Positions 1 to 7,437 of a stretch of 38,795 nucleotides of DNA are shown here, piece by piece. The position numbers and the translations under genes were made by a program. The stretch spans positions 1 to 38,795 of the forward strand of contig JAFYQH010000016.1 in the NCBI GenBank assembly GCA_017547205.1. The letters are read 5' to 3'. The notes below the pieces were generated by a model, which was given only the letters and a program-made list of their open reading frames with translations, searched no databases and had not been told where the DNA came from. This DNA is from Bacteroidaceae bacterium. Lineage in GTDB: Bacteria > Bacteroidota > Bacteroidia > Bacteroidales > Bacteroidaceae. Position 1 is the first letter of the stretch; every line of letters begins with the position of its first letter.

Positions 1-1
1 C

Positions 2-316
2 GGCCGCAGCGACGACAGCGAGGAGATGTTCAAGTACCTAATCGGCTACTCACCGTTGCACACCATAAAGAACGACGGCACGGAATACCCTGCAATAATG
101 GTAACCACAGGTGACCATGACGACCGTGTGGTTCCGGCACACTCGTTCAAGTATGCAGCGACGCTGCAAGCAAGCGACACAGGCGATGCTCCCAAGCTCA
201 TACGCATCGACAGCAAGGCCGGCCACGGCAGCGGCAAGCCCATAGCAAAGGTAATAGAGGAGCAGACCGACATCTATGCTTTCATAATGCACAACCTGGG
301 CATGAAGCTTGAATAA
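2..316 (+). CDS. Prolyl oligopeptidase family serine peptidase, C-terminal fragment
   Basis: This is the 3' end of a gene that begins before the window; the frame is open to base 2. The residues match the end of the alpha/beta-hydrolase domain of S9A prolyl oligopeptidases. A '[11 protein letters not shown]' segment precedes the catalytic aspartate in '[12 protein letters not shown]', and the catalytic histidine follows in 'AGHGSGKP'. The nucleophilic serine lies upstream of the window. Known members cleave short proline-containing peptides, often in the periplasm of Bacteroidales; localisation cannot be judged here because the N-terminus is missing. The internal ATG at 26 is not a credible start. 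The MscS gene follows after 62 bp. The family call is confident, the exact substrate is not. Confidence 0.9.
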   Translation, partial: GRSDDSEEMFKYLIGYSPLHTIKNDGTEYPAIMVTTGDHDDRVVPAHSFKYAATLQASDTGDAPKLIRIDSKAGHGSGKPIAKVIEEQTDIYAFIMHNLGMKLE

Positions 317-378
317 GAGCCAGAGAGTAGCTGTGACAATCAAAACCGTCTCCTTGCTTGTTATATATAAAAAAGGAG

Positions 379-1707
379 ATGAAAGAAGATATTGCCGGCT
401 TCCTCTACAAGAGAACAGAGCATCTGCTTGAGCAGTTGGGACTGTCGCAGCACACAACTGAGAGTTACGGAACAGTCATCACAAGCGGCATTGCCATCAT
501 TCTGGCATTTGCCGTGGCAGAGATATCATACAGAATCATACTCTTTGTGGTACAACGGATAGTACGCCACAAGGAGTATGCTTTTTTATCCAGGACACTT
601 AAAGGCAACAGGCTAAGGAAACTGGTATACATACTGCCGCCGATAATAATGAACGGACTACTGCCGTTCATGGCCGACAACAAGTCGTTGCTGTACGGCT
701 ACGCCACACACGTCATATGGCTGTGGTTTGTCGTTGCCGTCGTAATGGCAGTGAATGCAATGCTGGCAGCAGTGGGAGAATCGGCATTCACCAACAGCCG
801 CTACCACGACAGACCAATAAAGGGATTCATACAGATAAGCCGCGTCATCGTATACATTATTGCTGTAATCGTCATAATTTCTATTCTCACCGACAAGTCA
901 CCCTTTTACCTCATAGGAGGACTGGGTGCGTTCGCTGCCGTACTCATGCTCATAGCCAAGGACAGTATCATGGGATTTGTAGGCGGGTTCCTATTGCTCG
1001 AGAACGACATGATACGCCTGGGCGACTGGATAGAACTTCCCGGGACCGGAATAAACGGGAACGTATTCGACATTTCCCTTACCATAGTAAAGGTACGTAA
1101 CTGGGACAATACCATAGCAACCATACCGCCCTACACCCTTATCAACGACAGTTTTATCAACTGGCGCGGCATGAGCGAGAGCGGAGGACGCCGCATTGCA
1201 CGCGGATACACGATGAAACTCGACAGCATAAAGCCCTGCAACGACGCCATGCTCCGCCGGCTCGGGAAACTCGACACAGAACTGGGCACATACATCGCAA
1301 AGAAGACCGAACAGCTACTGCAAGGCAACGCCAGCAACACCGCCAACCCCGAAGGGCTCGCCAACGGCACGGTAGACACCAATGCCGGACTGTTCCGCGC
1401 ATATGCCGACATTTACCTACACCGCCACCCCATGATAAGGAAGGACATGCTCATCATGGTACGCACGCTCGAACCCGTAGAGACAGGCCTGCCAATACAG
1501 TTCTACTGCTTCACCGCCGACACAGACTGGAGCAACTACGAGAGCATACAGGCTGAGATTATGGAACACTTCGCATCGGTAATGCCACTGTTCGAGTTGT
1601 ATCCTTACCAGAGCGCAGGAGCACGTGACGCTGTAATAAGCGGCCTGCTCGAGGGGCAATACCCTCTCGAACGCATCGACGGCCTGCCGTACAGGACAAT
1701 AAAATAG
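379..1707 (+). CDS. MscS/YbdG-family mechanosensitive ion channel
   Basis: A 442-residue inner-membrane protein. Several hydrophobic helices in the first half (around residues 30-55, 80-100, 110-135 and 155-180) lead into a small-residue-rich pore helix ('GGLGAFAAVLMLIAKDSIMGFVGG') and the MscS beta domain ('NDMIRLGDWIELPGTGINGNV', then 'VRNWDNTIATIPPYTL'). Extra sequence inside and after the beta domain, and the overall length, fit the YbdG/miniconductance branch better than the roughly 290-residue MscS. Such channels release solutes on hypo-osmotic shock. I chose ATG 379, although an AGGAG abuts it directly; an in-frame TTG at 358 is less likely. No co-transcribed partner is obvious. Confidence 0.87.
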   Translation: MKEDIAGFLYKRTEHLLEQLGLSQHTTESYGTVITSGIAIILAFAVAEISYRIILFVVQRIVRHKEYAFLSRTLKGNRLRKLVYILPPIIMNGLLPFMADNKSLLYGYATHVIWLWFVVAVVMAVNAMLAAVGESAFTNSRYHDRPIKGFIQISRVIVYIIAVIVIISILTDKSPFYLIGGLGAFAAVLMLIAKDSIMGFVGGFLLLENDMIRLGDWIELPGTGINGNVFDISLTIVKVRNWDNTIATIPPYTLINDSFINWRGMSESGGRRIARGYTMKLDSIKPCNDAMLRRLGKLDTELGTYIAKKTEQLLQGNASNTANPEGLANGTVDTNAGLFRAYADIYLHRHPMIRKDMLIMVRTLEPVETGLPIQFYCFTADTDWSNYESIQAEIMEHFASVMPLFELYPYQSAGARDAVISGLLEGQYPLERIDGLPYRTIK

Positions 1708-1812
1708 ATCTTAGTGTATATAAAAAAACAAGTATAGGATATTTTCACCTCGCAACAATTAAAAGATACTAAAACAATGCGAAAAAGGGGTCATTTTTTA
1801 TCCCTTTTGTAC

Positions 1813-1820
1813 TACATTTG
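1813..1820 (+). promoter_or_regulatory. Bacteroidetes -7 box (TACATTTG) upstream of the SDR gene
   Basis: TACATTTG matches the TAnnTTTG -7 consensus of the Bacteroidetes primary sigma factor. It lies about 50 bp before the SDR start codon in an AT-rich gap. No good TTTG is present 20 bp upstream, so the -33 part is weak. The box would drive the SDR-ALDH pair. Confidence 0.55.
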
Positions 1821-1869
1821 CAGTCACAAATGTATAAAATTATATTTTTTCAATCAAAAAGGCAACATA

Positions 1870-2694
1870 ATGACCAAGATAAAAGGAAACAACATCCTCA
1901 TTACTGGCGGTGCATCGGGAATAGGACGGCTGATGGGACGCATGTCACTGGAAAAGGGTGCAAGGACTCTTATAATATGGGACATCAACGAGGCGAACAT
2001 TGCCTCAACGGTAAAAGAATTCAAGAGTATAGGCAACGTCAAGGGATACAGGGTCGATGTTTCGGACAGCGACAAGGTAGTTGAGACTGCGGCGCTGACA
2101 CAGAAGGAGTGCGGCAATGTAGACATTGTAATCAACTGCGCCGGCATAGTCACAAGCAATGCCACATTCGACAAACTGGGCATAAAGGAAATCGAGCGTA
2201 CCATGGAGATAAATGCAACTGCGCCCATGATAATTGCACAACAGTTCCTGCCCGGAATGATTGAGCGCAACCACGGACACGTGTGCAACATCGCATCGGC
2301 AGCCGGTATGATATCGAACCCGCGCATGTCGGTATATGCAGCCAGCAAATGGGCAATGATAGGATGGAGCGACAGCGTGCGCATCGAGCTTAAGCAGATG
2401 AAGAGCAAGGTCCATTTCACCACTGTAGCCCCCTACTTCATAAATACAGGAATGTTCGACGGCGTGAAGTCGCGCATATTCCCCATACTCAAGCCCGTAC
2501 CCACAGCAAAGAAGATATTGAGAGGCATAGAGAAGAACAGGAACTTCAAGGGAATACCGTTCGGCTACCATTTCATAAGAACATGCCAAGCCTTGTTGCC
2601 AACTCCGATTTTCGATTATATCTTTGGAGAGGTTGTAGGCATTTTCCATGCCATGGACCATTTTACCGGAAGGGAAAAGAGTATAAAAAAGTGA
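1870..2694 (+). CDS. Short-chain dehydrogenase/reductase (classical SDR)
   Basis: A 274-residue NAD(P)-dependent oxidoreductase with a Rossmann fold. The cofactor motif TGGASGIG is at about residues 12-19, the structural NCAG motif follows, the catalytic serine is in 'NIASAAG', and YAASK carries the catalytic Tyr and Lys. The longer C-terminal tail ('FGYHFIRTCQALLP...') resembles membrane-associated retinol/fatty-alcohol-type SDRs rather than FabG. The start is ATG 1870; upstream in-frame codons overlap the promoter. The ALDH gene starts 4 bp after the stop codon, so the pair is almost certainly co-transcribed. Inference: the SDR interconverts an alcohol and an aldehyde that the ALDH oxidises to an acid. 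Substrate unknown. Confidence 0.87.
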   Translation: MTKIKGNNILITGGASGIGRLMGRMSLEKGARTLIIWDINEANIASTVKEFKSIGNVKGYRVDVSDSDKVVETAALTQKECGNVDIVINCAGIVTSNATFDKLGIKEIERTMEINATAPMIIAQQFLPGMIERNHGHVCNIASAAGMISNPRMSVYAASKWAMIGWSDSVRIELKQMKSKVHFTTVAPYFINTGMFDGVKSRIFPILKPVPTAKKILRGIEKNRNFKGIPFGYHFIRTCQALLPTPIFDYIFGEVVGIFHAMDHFTGREKSIKK

Positions 2695-2698
2695 TACC

Positions 2699-4075
2699 AT
2701 GACAAATACCCCCATAGAAGAGATAAAGGAGATTACTGTTGCGCAGCGGAAATTCTTCGCAAGCAACGCAACACTGGAGTATCGCTTCCGCAAGGAACAA
2801 CTGAAGAAATTACAGAGAGCACTAAAGGAGTGGGAAAAACCGCTGTGCGACGCACTTTGGAAAGACCTGCACAAATGTTATGAAGAGGCGATAATGACCG
2901 AACTGAGCATTGTCGCAGGGGAGATAAGGAATCATCTGTCGCACCTTCGCGGCTGGATGAAAAGCCGCACGGCATGCACCCCACTGAAGATGATGCCCTC
3001 GCGCAGCCGCGTGATAAGCGAACCGCTCGGTAACGCGCTCATAATATCGCCATGGAACTACCCGGTACAGTTGCTGCTGAACCCGCTTGTAGGAGCCATC
3101 TCTGCCGGCTGTACGGCCATACTTAAACCATCGCCCTACGTACCGTCAGTGTCACGCGTGATAGAGGATATGATTGCCGACACGTTCGACAAGGAATACA
3201 TAGCCGTCGTGCAGGGGAACCGCGAAGTGAACAGTGCGCTTCTCGAGGAACGCTTCGACATTATATTCTTTACCGGCAGCCCGGAACTGGGGCGCAAGGT
3301 AATGGCCGCGGCAGCAAAGAACCTGACACCGGTAGTTCTTGAGTTGGGTGGCAAGAGCCCCTGCATAGTCGATGCCGATGCCGACATTGACGTTGCGGCA
3401 CGCCGCATAGCATGGGGCAAGACACTCAACGCGGGGCAGACATGCATTGCACCCGACTACCTGCTGATACACCATAGCCGCCAAGAGGAATTCATTACGG
3501 CATTCGGCAAGGCACTGGAAAAGCTGCATGGGAAGGATGTGAAGAAGAGCCGACACTTCGTGCGCATGGTAAACGACAAGGCGTTCAGGCGTGTCAGTGG
3601 CTACCTCGGCGACGGCAAAGTGGTTCTGGGCGGCGAGACCGATGCAAGCGAAAGATACATTGCGCCCACCCTGCTTGCCGGCGTATCACCCGACTCGCCC
3701 GTAATGCAGGAGGAGATATTCGGCCCCGTACTGCCCATGATACCTTTCAACGACAGGGAAGAGGCCATTAGGTTCATACGTGACAGGGAAAAACCCCTTG
3801 CACTCTACTACTTCGGCAAGACAAATAACGGCAAAGAGGTCATTAAGCTGACATCGGCCGGCGGCTCGTGCATAAACGACACCATAATGCACATAGCCAA
3901 CGAGAAGATTCCGTTCGGCGGTGTAGGCAACTCGGGAATGGGACACTACCATGGCAGGCTCAGTTTCGACGCATTCTCGCACAAGAGATCCATAGTGACA
4001 ACCACCACGCTGCTCGACCTCCCGTTCCGCTACATGCCATACAGGATGTTCGGGCTGGTCAAGAAACTGTTATGA
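2699..4075 (+). CDS. Class 3 (fatty/coniferyl-type) aldehyde dehydrogenase
   Basis: A 458-residue NAD(P)+-dependent aldehyde dehydrogenase of the short ALDH3 type (family usually about 450-480 residues). Visible motifs are '[15 protein letters not shown]' (substrate/cofactor channel), '[12 protein letters not shown]' (nucleotide binding), 'ELGGKSP' with the general-base Glu near residue 215, and '[11 protein letters not shown]' with the catalytic Cys near residue 249. '[10 protein letters not shown]' is also present. The hydrophobic C-terminus ('[21 protein letters not shown]') resembles the membrane-contacting tail of long-chain fatty aldehyde dehydrogenases. It sits 4 bp downstream of the SDR gene. 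Its stop codon begins a perfect inverted repeat that separates it from a convergent gene. Confidence 0.92.
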   Translation: MTNTPIEEIKEITVAQRKFFASNATLEYRFRKEQLKKLQRALKEWEKPLCDALWKDLHKCYEEAIMTELSIVAGEIRNHLSHLRGWMKSRTACTPLKMMPSRSRVISEPLGNALIISPWNYPVQLLLNPLVGAISAGCTAILKPSPYVPSVSRVIEDMIADTFDKEYIAVVQGNREVNSALLEERFDIIFFTGSPELGRKVMAAAAKNLTPVVLELGGKSPCIVDADADIDVAARRIAWGKTLNAGQTCIAPDYLLIHHSRQEEFITAFGKALEKLHGKDVKKSRHFVRMVNDKAFRRVSGYLGDGKVVLGGETDASERYIAPTLLAGVSPDSPVMQEEIFGPVLPMIPFNDREEAIRFIRDREKPLALYYFGKTNNGKEVIKLTSAGGSCINDTIMHIANEKIPFGGVGNSGMGHYHGRLSFDAFSHKRSIVTTTTLLDLPFRYMPYRMFGLVKKLL

Positions 4076-4124
4076 TTCAAGAACTGCGGGAGGTGCGCAA
4101 TGCTATCTCCCGCAGTTCTTGAAT
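4075..4124. terminator. Bidirectional terminator: perfect 18-bp inverted repeat
   Basis: Arms 4075-4092 and 4107-4124 are perfectly complementary over 18 bp (core AAGAACTGCGGGAG), with a 14-nt loop. The hairpin begins at the last base of the ALDH stop codon. Its right arm encodes the last codons of the convergent minus-strand gene ending at 4103. It can therefore serve both transcripts, with part of the stem being coding sequence. Confidence 0.8.
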
Positions 4125-4315
4125 ATCCTATACAGTTCCATCAATGGAGACAGTTTGTCAAGCAGTTCCGAAACCATCCTTTGGGGATTGAGCACCTCAA
4201 TGACATCAGCAGCGGAACATACAGCTCTTTCATAGGCCCTCTTCCGCGCCACCTCGTTCCTGCGCCTCGCACTCCTTAGTGCCTCAAGCGTTCTTATTCC
4301 GGCAAATTCATTCAT
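4103..4315 (-). CDS. Small basic protein of the YtxH/holin-like operon
   Basis: A 70-residue protein, rich in Arg and Ala in the middle ('LRSARRRNEVARKRAYERAV'), predicted helical, with a hydrophobic heptad pattern near the end ('VSELLDKLSPLMELYRIF'). I recognise no family and assign no function. I chose the start at 4315 because GGAG lies a few bases upstream and the ATG overlaps the upstream gene's stop as ATGAATGA (4308-4315), which implies translational coupling. The final codons and stop lie in the loop and right arm of the 4075-4124 hairpin. It is the last gene of a three-gene minus-strand operon, so a role with the two membrane-associated neighbours is likely (inference). Confidence 0.75.
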   Translation of the reverse strand: MNEFAGIRTLEALRSARRRNEVARKRAYERAVCSAADVIEVLNPQRMVSELLDKLSPLMELYRIFKNCGR

Positions 4316-4661
4316 CGTCACACTCCTTTCCGTAAAACAAAGCCACGAGCCTACCCACAACACCATTGACGAACAGCGGAACACGGAACACATATGCCAG
4401 CAGCGCAAGCAACAGAAGAAGCACCACGACAGCCGTTACAGACAGGAGATATCCGATGTAGGCGGCAAGGACCATCGTCACCAGGGAAAGGATAAACAGG
4501 AAGGCTATGAACAGGAGCATTGAAACTACAAATCCGCATACCATATCGCCTATGAGCATCGACAACTGCTCAACCGCCTGCAGCTTGCAATTGTCGATGC
4601 TCCTTTTTACATACTCCCCGGCCTCCTTGGAGAGATTCCCAAGACCAGTTCCTATACCCAT
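4308..4661 (-). CDS. Phage holin superfamily-like (DUF1469 type) two-helix membrane protein
   Basis: A 117-residue protein. It has an amphipathic N-terminal segment, then two long hydrophobic helices (about residues 40-70 and 73-97) joined by a very short turn ('YIGYLLSV'), and a charged tail ending 'YGKECDDE'. This is the layout of Actinobacteriophage_holin_6/DUF1469 proteins, which despite the name are chromosomal envelope proteins in many bacteria. There is no phage context here. It starts 3 bp after the YtxH-like gene's stop and overlaps the next gene by 8 bp, giving a tight three-gene operon typical of envelope-stress loci (inference). The family call rests on hydropathy and neighbourhood. 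Confidence 0.7.
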   Translation of the reverse strand: MGIGTGLGNLSKEAGEYVKRSIDNCKLQAVEQLSMLIGDMVCGFVVSMLLFIAFLFILSLVTMVLAAYIGYLLSVTAVVVLLLLLALLAYVFRVPLFVNGVVGRLVALFYGKECDDE

Positions 4662-4664
4662 ATA

Positions 4665-4877
4665 CTACTCATTGATGATGACATCGGCCTTCTCCTCGGT
4701 GCAGCAGCAGCCATCCTTGCAGCCGCCGACCGACTCGTCAAGCTTCTTCTTTATATCATACAGTTTGTTCTTGATATCCTTACGGAGATCCTCGCCCTTC
4801 TTGGGAGCAAACAGGAGAGCTATGGCTCCACCGGCCAGCACACCCCCTGCAAATGCAATTACATGACACATTCTCAT
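4665..4877 (-). CDS. YtxH domain-containing small membrane protein
   Basis: A 70-residue protein. It opens with a glycine-rich transmembrane helix ('VIAFAGGVLAGGAIALLFAPKKGEDLR'), the hallmark of YtxH-like proteins, followed by a Lys-rich amphipathic helix. The cysteine-rich stretch 'GGCKDGCCC' is unusual for the family and could bind metal or form disulfides. The ATG at 4877 is preferred over a TTG at 4886. Homologues in Firmicutes are general-stress proteins; the molecular role is unknown. It is first in the operon with the holin-like and small basic proteins. No clear TAnnTTTG box was found upstream on this strand. Confidence 0.75.
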   Translation of the reverse strand: MRMCHVIAFAGGVLAGGAIALLFAPKKGEDLRKDIKNKLYDIKKKLDESVGGCKDGCCCTEEKADVIINE

Positions 4878-4985
4878 AATCGTCAAATTTAAGGTTAATA
4901 AAAATACGGGGCCAAAGAGAGTATCAGGCTACGACGACAGCAACTTCACATTTTATACCATAAAGATAAAAATAGATTGCTCTTT

Positions 4986-5017
4986 CTTGCCCATTACTTG
5001 CAAATGCACTACCTTTG
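4986..5017 (+). promoter_or_regulatory. Bacteroidetes promoter for the lipoprotein-rsmG-MBL genes
   Basis: The -33-like CTTG at 4986-4989 and the -7 box TACCTTTG at 5010-5017 are separated by 20 bp, the canonical spacing. The start codon of the lipoprotein gene lies 31 bp downstream, giving a short leader. Confidence 0.7.
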
Positions 5018-5048
5018 GTTATCCGGTTAACCATTAAACAACAGAAAC

Positions 5049-5852
5049 ATGAAAAAGTGTGCAGCCTTTATATTTTCTTTAGTTTTGATTACCCTGCTTT
5101 CATGCGGAGGCAATACAAGGAAAGGAATGTCAGACGAGAACACCACTATAGAGGAAGGCATAAGAATAACTCCCCTGGAGATACATCAGGTGCACAAGCT
5201 CGATGAACAGGGCAGCAATTCGCCTGAACTTACAATAGACATATCGCTCTCGTTAATAGAGACCGACAACAAGGAAGTTACCGACAACATAAACCAGGCC
5301 ATTGCCTATACGCTGTTCGAGAGCGAAAGCAGTGACCTGACAGCAGCCTGCGACACCTTTATCGCAAACTGCAGGAACGAGTATATGGAGATGCGCTCCG
5401 ACTATATCGACAGCCGGGAGGACGCGCCATGGTTCAACAACAGCTACAACATAACCTGCGAAGTGGAATGCGGCCACAAGGGTATTCTGAACTACATAAT
5501 ATTCAATGAAGTCTACACTGGCGGGGCACATCCCAACAGCTATTATACGGCACTCAACTTCGACAAGGCTACAGGAAAAGAGATTGTCCTTCAGGATATA
5601 TTCAAAGACGATTACGAGACACGCCTTACCCAGGAACTGGTAGTGGCACTTGCCGCCCACTTCAAGGTAGAGCCTGTAACAGAGGTGGTGGTACGCGGAT
5701 ACCTGATAAACGACTTCTACATATCGAACAACTACATAGTAGGCAAGGAAAAAATCACATTCATATACAACAGATACGACATTGCGCCTTATGCAGCGGG
5801 CGAGATAATGCTCGACATCGACTATAACAGAATAAAAGACATACTCAAATAA
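5049..5852 (+). CDS. DUF3298 (RsiV-like) family lipoprotein
   Basis: A 267-residue lipoprotein. The signal peptide is 'MKKCAAFIFSLVLITLLSCGG' with lipobox LLSC, so Cys19 would be lipidated. After a short linker comes a domain with features of DUF4163/DUF3298: 'EVYTGGAHPNSYYTALNFD' and 'GKEIVLQDIFKDDY' near residues 155-185, then a C-terminal 'ITFIYNRYDIAPYAAGEIMLDIDY'. The same fold forms the extracytoplasmic part of the anti-sigma factor RsiV, which binds lysozyme, but most Bacteroidales copies have no known function. Its stop overlaps the rsmG start by one base (TAATG), so the two are translationally coupled. Confidence 0.83.
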   Translation: MKKCAAFIFSLVLITLLSCGGNTRKGMSDENTTIEEGIRITPLEIHQVHKLDEQGSNSPELTIDISLSLIETDNKEVTDNINQAIAYTLFESESSDLTAACDTFIANCRNEYMEMRSDYIDSREDAPWFNNSYNITCEVECGHKGILNYIIFNEVYTGGAHPNSYYTALNFDKATGKEIVLQDIFKDDYETRLTQELVVALAAHFKVEPVTEVVVRGYLINDFYISNNYIVGKEKITFIYNRYDIAPYAAGEIMLDIDYNRIKDILK

Positions 5853-6472
5853 TGGAGAGCATAATAAAATATTTTCCCCAGCTAAGCGAAAGGCAGAAGG
5901 AGCAGTTCGAGGCCCTTTATGACCTTTACTACGACTGGAACAGCAAGATAAACGTCATTTCACGCAAGGACATCGAGAACCTCTACCTGCACCACGTACT
6001 CCATTCGCTGGCAATAGCGAAGTACATCACCTTCAAGCCGGGCACTACAATCATGGACATGGGATGCGGAGGAGGATTCCCCGGCATACCCCTTGCCATA
6101 ATGTTCCCCGAGGTGCAGTTCCATCTTGTCGACAGTATAGGCAAGAAAGTACGTGTAGCCGGAGAGATTGCAAAGGCCATCGGGCTCGCGAATGTACGCA
6201 CTAGCCATAGCCGCGCCGAGGAGATAAAGGAGAAATACAGTTTCGTTGTGAGCCGTGCCGTGATGCAGTTGCCCGACCTTGTGAAGATATGCCGCAAGAA
6301 CATATCAAAGACGCAGGAGAACGTACTGCCGAACGGAATAATATGCCTAAAGGGTGGCGACATGACCGCCGAGACACAGCCGTTCAAGAATAGCAGCGAG
6401 ATTGTCGACGTAAGTACATTCTTTGCCGAGGAGTACTTCAAGGACAAGAAAGTCGTTTACGTACAGATATAA
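5852..6472 (+). CDS. rsmG: 16S rRNA (guanine527-N7)-methyltransferase RsmG
   Basis: A 206-residue S-adenosylmethionine-dependent methyltransferase that modifies G527 in the 530 loop of 16S rRNA. Visible features are the N-terminal 'NSKINVISRKDIENLYLHHVLHS' that precedes the Rossmann core, the SAM motif 'DMGCGGGFPGIPLAI', and 'SHSRAEEIKEKYSFVVSRAV', which is characteristic of RsmG/GidB. Length is normal for the family. Loss of RsmG gives low-level streptomycin resistance in several bacteria. It starts one base inside the lipoprotein stop and is followed 10 bp later by the MBL hydrolase, forming a three-gene operon. Confidence 0.95.
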   Translation: MESIIKYFPQLSERQKEQFEALYDLYYDWNSKINVISRKDIENLYLHHVLHSLAIAKYITFKPGTTIMDMGCGGGFPGIPLAIMFPEVQFHLVDSIGKKVRVAGEIAKAIGLANVRTSHSRAEEIKEKYSFVVSRAVMQLPDLVKICRKNISKTQENVLPNGIICLKGGDMTAETQPFKNSSEIVDVSTFFAEEYFKDKKVVYVQI

Positions 6473-6482
6473 GCAACCGGCC

Positions 6483-7121
6483 ATGGAAATAAAGAAATTC
6501 ATAGTCAACCCCATCCAGGTCAACTGCTACCTTCTTTGGGACGAGACAGGCGAAGCTCTGCTCATAGACTGCGGAGCATGGTTCCCCAATGAACGCGAAC
6601 AGATACGCAGCTTCCTGCAGACAGAGGGTTTGACACTGAAGCACTACCTGAACACGCACCTGCACTTCGACCATATATTCGGGAATGCATTCGTTGAAGA
6701 GACATTCGGCGTAAAAGCCTGGGCAAGCGACGGAGACTGGCACTGGGCAGCCAACATAAAGGAGCGTGTGGCACGGTTCGGTATAAAATACGAAGAGGAT
6801 GTACCGGCTCTCGGCCGTATACTGAAGGACGGTGACGAGATACTTTTCGGCAATCAGCGGGCAGTTGCAATTGCAGTTCCAGGACACTCGCCCGGCAGCC
6901 TCGCCTACTACCTGCCCGACCACAAGGTTGTCTTCACCGGTGACGCCCTGTTCAACCAGAGTATAGGCCGCACCGACTTCCCCGACAGCGACCACCGCCA
7001 ACTGCTGGCATCGATAAGGGAAAAGCTCTTCACGCTGCCCGATGACACCGTAGTCTACCCGGGACACGAGGAAAAGACAACCATTGGGTTCGAGAAACAA
7101 CACAACATGTTCCTGAGATAA
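6483..7121 (+). CDS. MBL-fold metallo-hydrolase (glyoxalase II-like, YcbL type)
   Basis: A 212-residue cytoplasmic metallo-beta-lactamase-fold hydrolase. The metal ligands are visible in order: THLHFDH (HxHxDH), 'GHSPGS', the bridging Asp in 'FTGDALF', and His in 'YPGHEE'. 'NQSIGRTDFP' is typical of YcbL/type II glyoxalase-like enzymes that lack the full C-terminal substrate domain of GloB. Thioester hydrolysis such as S-lactoylglutathione is known for relatives, but Bacteroidales generally lack glutathione, so the natural substrate is unclear. The start at ATG 6483 gives the usual 'MEIKKFIVNPIQVNCYLL' N-terminus. A strong terminator follows. Confidence 0.9.
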   Translation: MEIKKFIVNPIQVNCYLLWDETGEALLIDCGAWFPNEREQIRSFLQTEGLTLKHYLNTHLHFDHIFGNAFVEETFGVKAWASDGDWHWAANIKERVARFGIKYEEDVPALGRILKDGDEILFGNQRAVAIAVPGHSPGSLAYYLPDHKVVFTGDALFNQSIGRTDFPDSDHRQLLASIREKLFTLPDDTVVYPGHEEKTTIGFEKQHNMFLR

Positions 7122-7172
7122 CAACCCGGAGCTCTTCGCCTGCCACATGACAAAAGGAGACTGGCAAACGTA

Positions 7173-7222
7173 TATAAAGACGAGGGTGCCCCATTTTACT
7201 TTTGGGCACCCTCGTCTTTATA
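7173..7222. terminator. Bidirectional terminator between convergent genes
   Basis: A perfect 19-bp inverted repeat (7173-7191 / 7204-7222, core AGACGAGGGTGCCC) with a 12-nt loop. AT-rich arm ends give a U-tract in either direction. It lies between the plus-strand MBL gene and the minus-strand S41 protease gene. Confidence 0.85.
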
Positions 7223-7225
7223 CAT

Positions 7226-7392
7226 TAACGTGAGTTCGATATAAGCAAAATCAAATCTCGAACCTGTCATTCCGACAGAGCGTAGCGACGAGGAATCTCA
7301 AAAATATCGTAAAATAAGAGATCTCTCACGTACGTTCGAGATGACAAAATACGCTAAATTTTAGTATAAATTCTTATATCGAACTCACGTTA
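7226..7392. repeat. 167-bp MITE-like palindromic element
   Basis: Perfect 20-bp terminal inverted repeats (TAACGTGAGTTCGATATAAG at 7226-7245 and its complement at 7373-7392) bound a non-coding element. Internally, 7265-7299 (TGTCATTCCGAC...) and 7318-7346 (complement of TGTCATCTCGAAC...) form a second, imperfect pair of inverted arms, so the whole element folds back on itself. CATTAA occurs at both edges (7223-7228 and 7393-7398), partly inside the TIR, and could be a target duplication. It has no coding capacity. It looks like a non-autonomous mobile repeat next to a terminator. Confidence 0.7.
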
Positions 7393-7437
7393 CATTAAAT
7401 AAAATTTCCCATCGGCCTTGCCATTATATAGGGTCAA

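Noticed and set aside
358-378. TTG start extending the MscS channel by seven residues
   Set aside because: The ATG at 379 has an AGGAG directly before it and gives a sensible N-terminus; the extension is AT-rich leader sequence.
4308-4661. Prophage holin
   Set aside because: The two-helix protein resembles a holin family by name, but there is no endolysin or phage gene near it and it sits in a chromosomal YtxH operon.
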